From Cytophagaceae bacterium ABcell3 (lineage in GTDB: Bacteria; Bacteroidota; Bacteroidia; Cytophagales; Cytophagaceae): 64,000 bases of DNA. Of the stretch, positions 45,310-54,922 are shown one piece after another. The stretch lies in assembly GCA_030913385.1 (NCBI GenBank), contig CP133159.1, positions 3,742,584 to 3,806,583 of the forward strand, read 5' to 3'. Both the position numbers and the translations under genes were made by a program. Every line of letters starts with the position of its first letter. The first letter of the stretch is position 1. The notes beneath the pieces were generated by a model. It ran no database searches. It saw nothing but the letters and a program-made list of their open reading frames with translations, and had not been told where the DNA came from.

Positions 45310-45343
45310 GAAGGCTGCATATATTTTTGTGCAGCCTTTTTTA
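45310..45343 (+). terminator. Intrinsic terminator of the fatty-acid cluster
   Basis: AAGGCTGCA (45311-45319) pairs with TGCAGCCTT (45330-45338), then a T run. Confidence 0.88.
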
Positions 45344-45472
45344 TGCCATGTTATATTTCCCAGTTTGCATTTATCAACTTTGAATTACGCAATGGACTTC
45401 GTCTTGAGAAGCAAAATAAACACACTTACAGTCCTTCTTGCTTAGCATATTTTTTCTTATTTTCACTGAATA

Positions 45473-46138
45473 ATGAAAAAATATATAACCATACTGATAT
45501 TTCTTTCTTGCGCAACTCAATATGTCTGTGCACAGGATTCACGAAACCCAACCCGTTTTTTGGAAATTGGAGGAGGTCCTGCAGCCTATAGAGGAGATCT
45601 AACCCCAAGATTCGAAAGATGGTCAGGTATGGTACACCTAGGGCTAAAGTTGAACTTTAAAGAACGGTTTAACAGCCATGTTACATTGTTGGCAGGAAAT
45701 GTTGAAGGCCAAAACATCAACTACTTTTCAGCATTCAACCACCAATACCCCGCAGCAGACTATTTTAAAACTCGTATTTTATCACTAAACTACAACCTTC
45801 AGTTTCATTTAATAAAAACAGATCAATTCATGCTATGGGTCAGTCAAGGGGTTGGTCTTTTGCGCTTCTCCCCTCGCGACGCTTTTGGCGAGGATTTATT
45901 ATCCCGGACAGACACGCGAGCACCTAACGAAGATTTCTCCAATGTTAGCCTGAGCTTTCCGACCACTCTTGGTGCAGCATATTTCTTTCCCAATCATTAT
46001 GGCATAGGTTTACAAGCAGGACTGCTAAACCCAATGACTGATTACATAGACAACATCAGTCAACTTAGTAAAAACCCAGTCAGGGATAATGTACTGATGC
46101 TTAAAATGGTATTAATGGTACCAATAACATACGAGTAA
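45473..46138 (+). CDS. Outer-membrane beta-barrel-like protein
   Basis: The 221-residue protein has a signal peptide (MKKYITILIFLSCATQYVCAQ). The mature start RFLEIGGGPAAYRGDLTPRF is typical of Bacteroidota small barrel proteins, followed by alternating hydrophobic strands (LKLNFKERF, LSLNYNLQFHL, GVGLLRFSP). Specific function unknown. It stands alone after the acc operon terminator. Confidence 0.75.
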   Translation: MKKYITILIFLSCATQYVCAQDSRNPTRFLEIGGGPAAYRGDLTPRFERWSGMVHLGLKLNFKERFNSHVTLLAGNVEGQNINYFSAFNHQYPAADYFKTRILSLNYNLQFHLIKTDQFMLWVSQGVGLLRFSPRDAFGEDLLSRTDTRAPNEDFSNVSLSFPTTLGAAYFFPNHYGIGLQAGLLNPMTDYIDNISQLSKNPVRDNVLMLKMVLMVPITYE

Positions 46139-46600
46139 TTACCCGCTTTTAACCTGTATGCACTGGTTTAAAGTTATGTTGCTACGTAATACTATTGCAT
46201 GTTTCAGGTTAAGGTTACCCGTTAAGATATCTTATGTTTTATTTGCTTACATATGCTCGCATAGTTACTTTTTGCCTCGCCGGCAGGGCCTTACTTTTTT
46301 TCTTGGACAAAAAAAGTAAGCAAAAAAGTCAAGGCCTGTGATGAAATTTGCTAAACTTTATAACCATTACGCTAAAAAATTTGAAACTCACCCTCCTTGC
46401 GTCGGGATCAAACAGCAAATTTTTTGGCCGCTTCATGGCTACAAAGTTCTTAACGCAATTTCATCAATGGCCGCCTTATTCTCTAACAATGACACATACC
46501 GCCACTTTAGGAAATCCGTGTAAATAATTTTATCATACAATATAAATTCACTACTTCCTAAAGACTTAAGTGGGTAATCCTATTTCAGGTTTACCCTTTG
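46139..46600. repeat. Gene-free spacer with long hairpin, probable dispersed intergenic repeat
   Basis: No credible gene is seen in these 462 bp. CTTACTTTTTTT (46290-46301) and AAAAAAAGTAAG (46309-46320) form a perfect 12-bp stem with loop CTTGGAC, followed by CAAAAAAGTCAAGGC. The following A/T-rich 150 bp has a frame without protein character. From memory, similar CTTACTTTTTT-hairpin blocks recur in Cytophagales intergenic DNA. A second inverted pair TAACCTG/CAGGTTA lies at about 46151-46217. Confidence 0.5.
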
Positions 46601-47167
46601 CTACTTTTCGTTTTCAATTTTATAAACCAACTGCTTATACCAGTCTTCTCCGTACTTTCTGATTAAAGCGTCCTTGGTAAATTTGTAAATTTCTACCCCG
46701 TTTTCCATTCCATTTCTACAAGCATCATTACAAATATACCACCTGTCATAGTTTAGGGCCTCATAATGATCATACTTACTGATACGAATCGGGTACAAGT
46801 GACAAGAAATCGGCTTTTGGAACTTAATCTTACCATCTTTCCAAGCCTTTTCAATACCACATTGCAGCATACCATTTTCATAAGTAACATAAGCGCACTC
46901 TCTCCCACCAATAGTAGGTGTGACAAACTCATCGTCAAAACCATCCTTTACATACAGCCCCTGCTCTTCTATCGCTTTAATTCCTTCCGGCATAAGGTAA
47001 GGTTTAATTTTGCTATAATTCTTCTCTAAGGTATCTAATTCACTAATTTCCAGCGGGGCGCCAGAATCCCCTTCAATACAACAAGCACCTTTACATTTCT
47101 TTAAATCACAGAGGAACATCTGCTCAGCGATATCCTCACTTATAATGGTATTGTCAATTACTATCAC
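46601..47167 (-). CDS. DUF3109 cysteine-rich protein
   Basis: The 188-residue protein has the DUF3109 pattern: LCDLKKCKGACCIEGDSGAPL near the N-terminus, then RECAYV, LQCGIEKAW, ISCHLYPIRI and WYICNDACRNG. Together they provide about ten Cys, probably binding zinc or an iron-sulfur cluster. The function is unknown; the family is restricted mainly to Bacteroidota. The start is GTG. It is divergent from the helicase gene. Confidence 0.85.
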   Translation of the reverse strand: MIVIDNTIISEDIAEQMFLCDLKKCKGACCIEGDSGAPLEISELDTLEKNYSKIKPYLMPEGIKAIEEQGLYVKDGFDDEFVTPTIGGRECAYVTYENGMLQCGIEKAWKDGKIKFQKPISCHLYPIRISKYDHYEALNYDRWYICNDACRNGMENGVEIYKFTKDALIRKYGEDWYKQLVYKIENEK

Positions 47168-47272
47168 TTTTAGGATTTTTTATATTAAATTTAATGTTCT
47201 TTTAGTAACAAAATTAATATATTTCCAATTCGGAAATTCTTAAATTGCAATTTAAAGAATAAAATTCCCTGA

Positions 47273-49510
47273 ATGGACTATTTAGACTGTCTGAACGAAC
47301 CTCAGAGAAATGCCGTCTTGACTACAGAAGGACCGGTGATGATAATAGCGGGTGCAGGTTCAGGAAAAACAAGAGTACTTACCTACAGGATTGCCAATCT
47401 CATACAAAGTGGTATAGATCCTTTCAACATTTTAGCCCTTACTTTCACCAATAAGGCGGCAAAAGAAATGCGTACCCGTATAGAAGAAGTTGTAGGCACG
47501 GATGCCCGCAATCTATGGATGGGTACCTTTCACTCGGTATTTGCCAGAATTTTACGCTCTGAAGCTGAAAAGATAGGATATCCTTCCAACTTTACGATTT
47601 ATGATACGGAAGATTCCAAGTCATTGATACGGCAAATTCTAAAAGAAAACTATCTTGACGACAAGGTATATAAACCCAATACGGTATTGGCAAGGATTTC
47701 AGGAGCCAAAAACCGCTTGATTTCCGCAAGGGATTATCTTAACAATCCAAGAATACAAGCAGATGACCAAGCAGCCTTGCGACCTGAAATAGGAAGGATT
47801 TATAAGCTCTACCAGGACAGGTGCTTCAAAGCAGGCGCCATGGACTTTGACGATTTGTTGTTCAATACAAATGTCTTGTTCAAAGACCACATAGACGTTC
47901 TTAACAAATATCAGAACAGGTTTAAATATGTCATGGTAGACGAGTTTCAGGATACGAACTTTTCCCAGTACCTGATTACAAGAAAGCTATCTGCTCAGAA
48001 TAGAAATATTTGTGTGGTGGGTGATGATGCGCAAAGTATTTATGCATTCCGAGGCGCCGATATCCAAAATATCTTAAACTTTGAAAAAGACTATCCAGAG
48101 TTAAAGGTCTTTAAACTAGAGCAAAATTACAGGTCTACCAAAACAATCGTAAATGCGGCAAATTGTGTAATAACTAAAAACAAAGCTCAGTTGCCTAAAA
48201 ACGTCTGGACATCTAATGAAGATGGCAACCTGATAGAGGTAATAAAAGCAAACTCCGATAACGAAGAGGGCATGTTGGTAGCAAACTCCATTTTTGAGGA
48301 GAAAATGAACAAAAAGCTAAAGAACAGCGACTTTGCCATCCTCTACCGTACCAACAGCCAATCCAGATCAATAGAAGAGGCCTTACGAAGAAAAAACATA
48401 AAGTATAAAATTTTTGGAGGTCTTTCTTTCTACCAAAGAAAAGAAATAAAAGACTTGGTAGCTTACCTGAGGTTCACTGTTAACAACAATGATGAACAAT
48501 CTCTGCGTAGAATTATTAATTATCCAAAGAGAGGTATCGGTGAGACTTCAGTTTCTAAGCTTATGGTAGCTGCGGAGGAGAATAGCCTTACATTATGGGA
48601 AACCCTCAATAAAGCAAGTTCTTTTTTAACCACCCGAACAGCTTCGGCAATTCAAGAGTTTGCCAGCAGGATAAAAGCATTTGGATTATTTTCGGAAAAG
48701 AAAGATGCTTTTGAAACCGCTATGCAGATAGCCAAAGAGTCCGGGCTAATGAAAGAGCTTTATGAAGACAAAACCATAGAAGGCTTAAACAGGCATGAAA
48801 ACGTACAAGAATTACTAAATGCAGTAAAGGAGTTTGTAGACACACCAGACCGAGAGGATAAAAGCCTTAGTGCTTTCCTACAGGAAATATCTCTGCTTAC
48901 AGACGCTGACAATGACAAAGACGATGACTTGGACAAGGTTACGTTAATGACCATTCACTCATCAAAAGGGCTGGAATTCAAAAATGTCTACTTGGTAGGT
49001 TTAGAAGAAGACCTATTTCCTTCTCAAATGATGCTAAGCAGCAGGGCTGACCTGGAAGAGGAAAGAAGGCTCTTTTACGTAGCCATTACCAGGGCGGAGA
49101 AAAACCTTACCATTAGCTATGCTACGACAAGATACCGTTTTGGCCGTCTGAAACCTTGTGAACCCAGCAGGTTTTTGACAGAGTTTGACCAAAGTTATAT
49201 TAAAATGTCTAGAAAGTATGTAGCAAGAGAAAGGGAGTCAACCGCAGATGCGCCAAGAACAAGGTTTACAGCCGCTACAGCCAGAAGTCGTCCTAAGATT
49301 CATTATATTCCATCACCAGACTTTAAACCTAGTGATACTTCTAAGCTCAAAGCAGGCATGAAAGTTGAGCATCCTAAGTTTGGATATGGCATAGTAAAAA
49401 AGATGGACATAGCCGGGAATGATAAAAAGGCGCTAATAGATTTTGATAATCATGGTGAAAAAACACTAATTTTGAATTTCGCCAAGTTGAAAATTCATAG
49501 TATACAGTAG
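47273..49510 (+). CDS. UvrD/PcrA-type ATP-dependent DNA helicase
   Basis: The 745-residue superfamily 1A helicase has Walker A AGAGSGKTRVLTYRIA, motif II DEFQDTN, motif III GDDAQSIYAFRGA, motif IV LEQNYRST, motif V MTIHSSKGLEF and motif VI ERRLFYVAITRA. A C-terminal basic linker leads to a Tudor-like domain (VEHPKFGYGIVKKMD), as in PcrA. It acts in repair and replication restart as a 3'-5' helicase. It precedes DUF4290 by 38 bp. Confidence 0.95.
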   Translation: MDYLDCLNEPQRNAVLTTEGPVMIIAGAGSGKTRVLTYRIANLIQSGIDPFNILALTFTNKAAKEMRTRIEEVVGTDARNLWMGTFHSVFARILRSEAEKIGYPSNFTIYDTEDSKSLIRQILKENYLDDKVYKPNTVLARISGAKNRLISARDYLNNPRIQADDQAALRPEIGRIYKLYQDRCFKAGAMDFDDLLFNTNVLFKDHIDVLNKYQNRFKYVMVDEFQDTNFSQYLITRKLSAQNRNICVVGDDAQSIYAFRGADIQNILNFEKDYPELKVFKLEQNYRSTKTIVNAANCVITKNKAQLPKNVWTSNEDGNLIEVIKANSDNEEGMLVANSIFEEKMNKKLKNSDFAILYRTNSQSRSIEEALRRKNIKYKIFGGLSFYQRKEIKDLVAYLRFTVNNNDEQSLRRIINYPKRGIGETSVSKLMVAAEENSLTLWETLNKASSFLTTRTASAIQEFASRIKAFGLFSEKKDAFETAMQIAKESGLMKELYEDKTIEGLNRHENVQELLNAVKEFVDTPDREDKSLSAFLQEISLLTDADNDKDDDLDKVTLMTIHSSKGLEFKNVYLVGLEEDLFPSQMMLSSRADLEEERRLFYVAITRAEKNLTISYATTRYRFGRLKPCEPSRFLTEFDQSYIKMSRKYVARERESTADAPRTRFTAATARSRPKIHYIPSPDFKPSDTSKLKAGMKVEHPKFGYGIVKKMDIAGNDKKALIDFDNHGEKTLILNFAKLKIHSIQ

Positions 49511-49548
49511 AAGAAATTAGTAAATAAATATAAAACCCTATCACATTT

Positions 49549-50196
49549 ATGGAATATTCTGAAGAAGAGGGTATAATCCTAAAGGAGTACGGCAGAAATG
49601 TCCAAAAGATTGTTAAATATATACTTAGTATAGAAGATCGCGAAAAACGTAGCAGGTTTGCCAGAACGCTTGTCGAGTTGATGAAGCAGATAAACCCTAC
49701 CATGCGCGATGCACAGGATACTTACCAAAAAATTTGGGACCACTTGTATGTGATCTCAGGGTTTAAGTTGGATGTAGACTCGCCGTACCCTATGCCTGAG
49801 GTATCCATTTTAAGCAGGAAGCCTATGAAGGTAGAATACAACACCCACAACCTTCGCTTCAGGCACTATGGGAGAAATGTTGAACTACTCATCCAAAAAG
49901 CCATAGATACAGACGACCCTGAAGAGAAAGAAGCTGCCATTAGTTTTGTAGGCAAGTTAATGAAAAGATTCTACAGTGCCTGGAACAAAGAAAGCATTGA
50001 TGACGAGATCATTATAGAGCACCTACGTATTCTTTCAAACAACAAGCTGGATATAGATGTTGAAAAAGTAAAATCTGAAAACTTATTTGACTCAAACAGC
50101 CCTAGAGAAAGGGACAGTCGTCAGGTGGGTGGAAGCTATGGACGCGGAAGACAAAGAAAACAATCTGATAATAAAAGAAGAAACAGTAATAATTAA
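49549..50196 (+). CDS. DUF4290 protein
   Basis: The 215-residue protein has LKEYGRNVQKIVKYILSIEDREKRSRFARTLVELM, a duplicated-looking helical region (RHYGRNVELLIQKAIDTDDPEEKEAAISF) and a basic, low-complexity tail (GRGRQRKQSDNKRRNSNN). This matches DUF4290, a Bacteroidota-only family usually preceding murA. It overlaps murA by one base (TAATG). The basic tail suggests nucleic-acid contact. Confidence 0.88.
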   Translation: MEYSEEEGIILKEYGRNVQKIVKYILSIEDREKRSRFARTLVELMKQINPTMRDAQDTYQKIWDHLYVISGFKLDVDSPYPMPEVSILSRKPMKVEYNTHNLRFRHYGRNVELLIQKAIDTDDPEEKEAAISFVGKLMKRFYSAWNKESIDDEIIIEHLRILSNNKLDIDVEKVKSENLFDSNSPRERDSRQVGGSYGRGRQRKQSDNKRRNSNN

Positions 50197-51509
50197 TGGA
50201 TGCTTTTGAAATCACAGGCGGGAAGCGTCTGAAAGGAGAAATTTTTCCTCAGGGAGCAAAAAATGAGGCTTTGCAAATTTTATGCGCCGTTTTGCTTACT
50301 CCTGAACCCGTTGTTGTCAAAAATGTACCTGATATATTAGATGTCAACAAACTAATCGATCTCCTTAAAGACTTTGGGGTAAAAGTAAAAAAGGATAGTG
50401 AAGATACTTATACGTTTCAGGCAGACACAATCAATGTCGATTTTATAGAAACAGATACCTTCAAACAAAAAGCAGCATCCTTACGAGGTTCTATAATGAT
50501 ATTAGGGCCATTGTTGGCAAGGTTTGGCAGGGCAAAAATGCCCAAACCTGGTGGCGACAAAATTGGAAGAAGAAGACTAGACACCCACTTTATTGGTTTA
50601 CAAAAACTGGGGGCCAAGTTCAACTATGAGTCAAAAGATGCTTTTTACCATATAGATGCGTCAGATCTAAATGGCACCTATATGCTACTGGATGAAGCCT
50701 CTGTAACAGGAACTGCGAATGTCGTTATGGCCGCAGTGTTGGCCAAGGGAAAAACCACCATCTATAACGCCGCCTGTGAGCCTTATCTTCAGCAGCTTTG
50801 CGCCATGCTAAACAGGATGGGGGCAAAAATATCTGGAATAGGTTCTAACCTGCTTTACATAGAAGGTGTAAAATCTCTTGAGGGAACCGAGCATACCATT
50901 TTGCCTGACATGATCGAAATAGGCAGCTTTATTGGGCTTGCCGCCATGACCCAATCAGAGTTGACCATAAAAAATTGTAGGATTGATCAACTTGGCATGA
51001 TCCCAAGTGTTTTTCAACGTTTAGGAATAAAAATGGAATTCCGTGGGGATGATATTCATATTCCCTCCCAGGAACTTTATGAGATTGATACCTTTATAGA
51101 CGGGTCGATTCTTACCGTTGCAGATGCTATTTGGCCAGGCTTTACTCCTGACTTAATGAGTATTGTACTTGTGGTAGCCACTCAAGCCAAAGGGTCAGTA
51201 CTAATTCACCAAAAAATGTTTGAAAGCCGTTTATTCTTCGTGGACAAGTTGATAGATATGGGCGCTCAAATAATATTAAACGACCCACACCGCGCTACAG
51301 TAATAGGTTTGGCTCGTAAATTTCCATTAAGAGGCATTCAGATGACATCACCAGATATTCGTGCAGGAGTAGCCCTTTTAATAGCCGCTATGTCAGCAGA
51401 GGGAAAGAGCGTTATCCACAACATCAACCAAATTGACAGAGGGTATCAGCATATTGACAAAAGATTAAATGCGCTTGGTGCAGATATAAAAAGGATAGAT
51501 GCCCACTAA
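50196..51509 (+). CDS. murA: UDP-N-acetylglucosamine 1-carboxyvinyltransferase, Cys-to-Asp variant
   Basis: The 437-residue EPSP-synthase-fold enzyme has GAKNEAL (Lys22, Asn23) and IWPGFTPDLMS. The mobile loop usually PGGCAIG reads PGGDKIGRRRLDTH, with Asp121 in place of the catalytic Cys (E. coli Cys115) that fosfomycin alkylates. Asp enzymes are active but insensitive to fosfomycin. It makes enolpyruvyl-UDP-GlcNAc, the first committed step of peptidoglycan. It is coupled to DUF4290. Confidence 0.96.
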   Translation: MDAFEITGGKRLKGEIFPQGAKNEALQILCAVLLTPEPVVVKNVPDILDVNKLIDLLKDFGVKVKKDSEDTYTFQADTINVDFIETDTFKQKAASLRGSIMILGPLLARFGRAKMPKPGGDKIGRRRLDTHFIGLQKLGAKFNYESKDAFYHIDASDLNGTYMLLDEASVTGTANVVMAAVLAKGKTTIYNAACEPYLQQLCAMLNRMGAKISGIGSNLLYIEGVKSLEGTEHTILPDMIEIGSFIGLAAMTQSELTIKNCRIDQLGMIPSVFQRLGIKMEFRGDDIHIPSQELYEIDTFIDGSILTVADAIWPGFTPDLMSIVLVVATQAKGSVLIHQKMFESRLFFVDKLIDMGAQIILNDPHRATVIGLARKFPLRGIQMTSPDIRAGVALLIAAMSAEGKSVIHNINQIDRGYQHIDKRLNALGADIKRIDAH

Positions 51510-51529
51510 GGGCATCTTCTTCAACAACT

Positions 51530-51907
51530 ATGAAAGCCCTAATACTTTGCCTCTTAAGCTACCTGCTATTGGCAGCACCAGGCCAGAAAATTCCTGACGA
51601 AATGTATCAAAAGTGGTATCACTCCCACGAAGAGTCTGACAGTGACGTAAAAGTTTATAGACCCGAAACATACGACTTTCCGCCCACCAGAGCAAGAGAG
51701 GCTATAGAATTTCGAAAAGATGGTACTTTTTCTGAATTCCGAACAAGCCCTGCAGATGGATGGATAGAGCATAAGGGCAAGTTTGTCAAAAAGAAAGGTT
51801 CGAAATACTTAGTTACGATCGAAGAACCCACCTCCGAAACTTATATTTACGAAGTACTCACCCTCACAGACAGTATACTAAAAGTAAACATCACCAGTAA
51901 AAAATAG
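51530..51907 (+). CDS. Small exported protein of unknown function, lipocalin-like pattern
   Basis: The 125-residue protein has a signal peptide (MKALILCLLSYLLLAAPG) and then a beta-rich region with the pattern YDFPPTRAREAIEFRKDGTFSE...GKFVKKKGSKYLVTI...LTLTDSILKVNI, as in small lipocalin-like proteins. It lies 20 bp after murA and may be in its transcript. Not recognised by name. Confidence 0.72.
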   Translation: MKALILCLLSYLLLAAPGQKIPDEMYQKWYHSHEESDSDVKVYRPETYDFPPTRAREAIEFRKDGTFSEFRTSPADGWIEHKGKFVKKKGSKYLVTIEEPTSETYIYEVLTLTDSILKVNITSKK

Positions 51908-51959
51908 AATAGCCCCCAAACCGTGAATTTAGGAGCTATTGGCAATGGTTAACTATATA

Positions 51960-52913
51960 TTATGACTTGATAATAACTTGCCGGTTATTCCCATTTTTCC
52001 CTGACAGTTCAAGAATATAAGCCCCTTTAGGCGTACCATTCATAAAAAGAACATTCTGCCCATCCTTCAGGCTTCCATGCTTGACCACCTCACCCGTCAT
52101 ATTATATATAAAATAATATTCAAAAGCTTCTTTATTATCAACATTTAACTTTTCCGCAATCGGGTTAGGGTATACTAATGTTTTTAAGGTATGTACATCA
52201 GCCACGCCTAAAGGTTCATCGTCTTCGCCCTCTTCACCATGCTCTATAAAATTAAGAAGTGTATCCGTCTTAATAAACAATGTTTCATCTTCATAGCTAC
52301 CAAACAGTTTTTCGTTACTACACCCTGAAGAGCAATTAACCTGATGAGTTCCCCAAAAACCAGGGTTAAGAATTGTCCCACTAGCAGCGCCAACCATACC
52401 CAATCCTTCTACTATTTTACCTGAGAACCCAAAACCACCATTAGGTAGCGGAGATACCTCTACCCAACGAAGATTCTTCTCTCCAATACGCACGGTTCCT
52501 CTTTTATCAACCTGAACATAAGAAGAGTCATCGCAATGCTGATTATCTCCTACATGTACCAGCCAACGATCTCCCACTTCTGCTCCATAGTCGTACATTA
52601 ACATAAAATCATCCCCTAGCCTGTAAAAAACACTATCTCCACTTGTATAGGAAAAATGTTCAACCCTATCTTGGTACTCTCCTGTCTCTACATCAAAATA
52701 GACATGACTTTCGAAATACTCTACAACCTTTTCACACTGCACACCACTGATTACTGTATCTGATTCATATTTAAACTCATAAAACCGCGTTTCGCTTGGT
52801 GTACAATTCGTCCCACTTTGGTACCGCCAAGTAGCCCCGGGATTCCAGCTTTGAGCGTAAGCCATAAATGAACTTAAAACAGCAAGTAATAAGGAAAGAA
52901 AAATTTTGTTCAT
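51960..52913 (-). CDS. T9SS-sorted secreted protein, single domain
   Basis: From the ATG at 52913 it has 317 residues: a signal peptide (about 1-20, ending MAYAQ), a domain starting SWNPGATWRYQSG and containing FYEFKYESDTVISGVQCEKVVEYF and MYDYGAEVGDRWLVHVG, and a type A T9SS sorting domain at the C-terminus (VYPNPIAEKLNV...GAYILELSGKNGNNRQVIIK). It should cross the outer membrane by T9SS and be attached or released. Function unknown. Its neighbour upstream is a paralogue. Confidence 0.85.
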   Translation of the reverse strand: MNKIFLSLLLAVLSSFMAYAQSWNPGATWRYQSGTNCTPSETRFYEFKYESDTVISGVQCEKVVEYFESHVYFDVETGEYQDRVEHFSYTSGDSVFYRLGDDFMLMYDYGAEVGDRWLVHVGDNQHCDDSSYVQVDKRGTVRIGEKNLRWVEVSPLPNGGFGFSGKIVEGLGMVGAASGTILNPGFWGTHQVNCSSGCSNEKLFGSYEDETLFIKTDTLLNFIEHGEEGEDDEPLGVADVHTLKTLVYPNPIAEKLNVDNKEAFEYYFIYNMTGEVVKHGSLKDGQNVLFMNGTPKGAYILELSGKNGNNRQVIIKS

Positions 52914-52967
52914 AAAACTGATTGTTAAACTCAAATGTTAAAAAAAACCGATTCAATTAATTATCCT

Positions 52968-54725
52968 TTATTGCTTAATAAAAACATGATAATCTTGACC
53001 ATCAGGTCTTGACAATTGAATCATATAGGTACCACTGACCAAACCATCTGTATACAATGAGTTAACCCCTTCTATCAACTTACCGCCCAGCACTTTTTCA
53101 CCTGTTAGCCTATATATAACATATGAGTTGAATGCACCATGATTGTTTACAACAAGTTCTGTTTCAACAGGGTTTGGGTAAATTTTAGTTACCTCTTTCT
53201 CATTGCCAATTCCCGTAACCTCTCCTTTCGATTCATCGTCATCATCATCTTTAGGTGCTTCTTCCCCACTGCCATCCCAGTCAAAGTAATCATAGCCGTG
53301 CTGTGAATAACAATAAGGAGAATCTTTACCCACTTCAGAATCATCAAAAAACCAGTCAAGGCCACAATTATCATCTAAATTTCCGGCCTCCAATCCACCA
53401 TCTTCTTGAAAACACTGAAAGGAGTAGAAGCTTTGACCGTAAGAATTAACAGGTTCATCAGGACATCTATGTCGGATAGGGTAAAGAATAGCGCTAGCAT
53501 ATCCACCACCAAAGGCATCAGAATAATTACCAACAGCTCCAATACCCTCTACAATTCTAGAGTTAATCCCGTTCACCCCACATTCTTTAGGCGCTATGTC
53601 AACCCATCGTAATGTTCTGCCATTAACAACAACCTCTCCTTTCTGGGTAACTTCAACATATGAATCACCGTGGGGACTAATTAGCCAACTATCACCAACC
53701 TCAGCAGCAAAGTCATAAAGAAGGTAAAACCCTCCATCTTCTAAATAAAAAACTTTGTCATCATCCACATAAGTTATTAGACTCCTGAGAGGTATCTCTT
53801 CTTCATAAACTTTATAAAAATTATCCCCAGAATTATCAGGATAAAGACGACGCTTTGCCACATAATGAACTATTTTTTGGCAGTTCTTGCCATCCACCAA
53901 TGTATCACTTTCATACACTAGCCTATGCAATCCATGCCTCCACGACAGACGTCTATCTCCACCACAAGAAACATAATGCCATGTGGCCCCAGGCTTGACC
54001 CAAACATCCTCCTCTCTATCTTCAAAATATTTTAAATCACTCTTAGAGATTGAGGTGCCGAAAATATCATCCTTATACCCGGTTACCACTTTTCTCCTAA
54101 GGCATGACTGTTCTCTTCCTTGACAGTCAACCTGATAAGGAATAAAAAATCCCCATCCCATATTCTGCACAATTAATTCATCAGAAATAGAGACATCCAC
54201 CATGCCTAGTCCTTCGATAATTTTACCATGTAACCCATATGAAGAACCTAGCACCGGAGAAACTTCTATCCACCTAAACTCCTCCTCTCCTATCTTTACA
54301 GTTCCTTTTCGATCTACCTGCACAAAAGAAGAGTCGTTACACCCCAACTGTTCATTTACCCTCACAAGCCATTGGTCACCTACTTCAGCGCCAAAGTTAT
54401 AAAGCGTATAAAATGCTTCATTGTGATAATAAAAAACTGTATCTCCCGAAAAATGCGTTATGTGTATTTCTTCAGATAGTATGCTATCTTGAGGGACATC
54501 TCCTAAGCTATATGGGTGAAAAACCTTATCTTCAACAACTTTCTGACACTGTTTACCTCCAACAATAGTATCAGATTCGTACTTGAAAGTGTATTTGGCG
54601 CTACCGTCTGGCCAACATCCAGGAATACTACTATAATTCCAAGTGGCACCGGGATTCCAGCTTTGAGCGTAAGCCATAAATGAGCTTAAAGCAGCAAGTA
54701 ATAAGGAAAGAAAAACCTTGTTCAT
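52968..54725 (-). CDS. T9SS-sorted secreted protein with two copies of the domain
   Basis: The 585-residue paralogue has an almost identical signal peptide and mature start (SWNPGATWNYSS). A first domain (about 20-220) is followed by a second one from about 240, starting WVKPGATWHYVSCGGDRR and again containing YESDTLVDGKNCQKIV and LYDFAAEVGDSWLI. Then comes an acidic linker (KDDDDDESKGE) and a T9SS sorting domain (YPNPVETELVVNN...GTYMIQLSR). The domain is therefore tandemly duplicated here and single in the neighbour. Function unknown. Confidence 0.85.
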   Translation of the reverse strand: MNKVFLSLLLAALSSFMAYAQSWNPGATWNYSSIPGCWPDGSAKYTFKYESDTIVGGKQCQKVVEDKVFHPYSLGDVPQDSILSEEIHITHFSGDTVFYYHNEAFYTLYNFGAEVGDQWLVRVNEQLGCNDSSFVQVDRKGTVKIGEEEFRWIEVSPVLGSSYGLHGKIIEGLGMVDVSISDELIVQNMGWGFFIPYQVDCQGREQSCLRRKVVTGYKDDIFGTSISKSDLKYFEDREEDVWVKPGATWHYVSCGGDRRLSWRHGLHRLVYESDTLVDGKNCQKIVHYVAKRRLYPDNSGDNFYKVYEEEIPLRSLITYVDDDKVFYLEDGGFYLLYDFAAEVGDSWLISPHGDSYVEVTQKGEVVVNGRTLRWVDIAPKECGVNGINSRIVEGIGAVGNYSDAFGGGYASAILYPIRHRCPDEPVNSYGQSFYSFQCFQEDGGLEAGNLDDNCGLDWFFDDSEVGKDSPYCYSQHGYDYFDWDGSGEEAPKDDDDDESKGEVTGIGNEKEVTKIYPNPVETELVVNNHGAFNSYVIYRLTGEKVLGGKLIEGVNSLYTDGLVSGTYMIQLSRPDGQDYHVFIKQ

Positions 54726-54860
54726 AAAAACTGATTGTTAAACAAAAAATACTTCAAAAAAGACCAACAACTAAATAGTTTCTTTAGGAGTATATACTCC
54801 CAAAGACAAAAAAGTAACCATTAACATCAATCTTATTAGTGTAAGAGCAACAAACAATAA

Positions 54861-54894
54861 AAAAGGCTACCCCTATTTTAGAGGTAGCCTTTTT
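54861..54894 (-). terminator. Intrinsic terminator of dnaN
   Basis: On the minus strand GGCTACC pairs with GGTAGCC, with A runs before and T6 after. It is about 30 bp past the dnaN stop. The rest of 54726-54860, upstream of the T9SS gene, shows only AT-rich DNA. Confidence 0.88.
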
Positions 54895-54922
54895 CAACAC
54901 TACAGACATTTATATCTGAAAA

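Noticed and set aside
46338-46523. A 61-residue plus-strand frame in the spacer
   Set aside because: It lies in the repeat-like region, has no protein character and looks like a repeat-derived frame.
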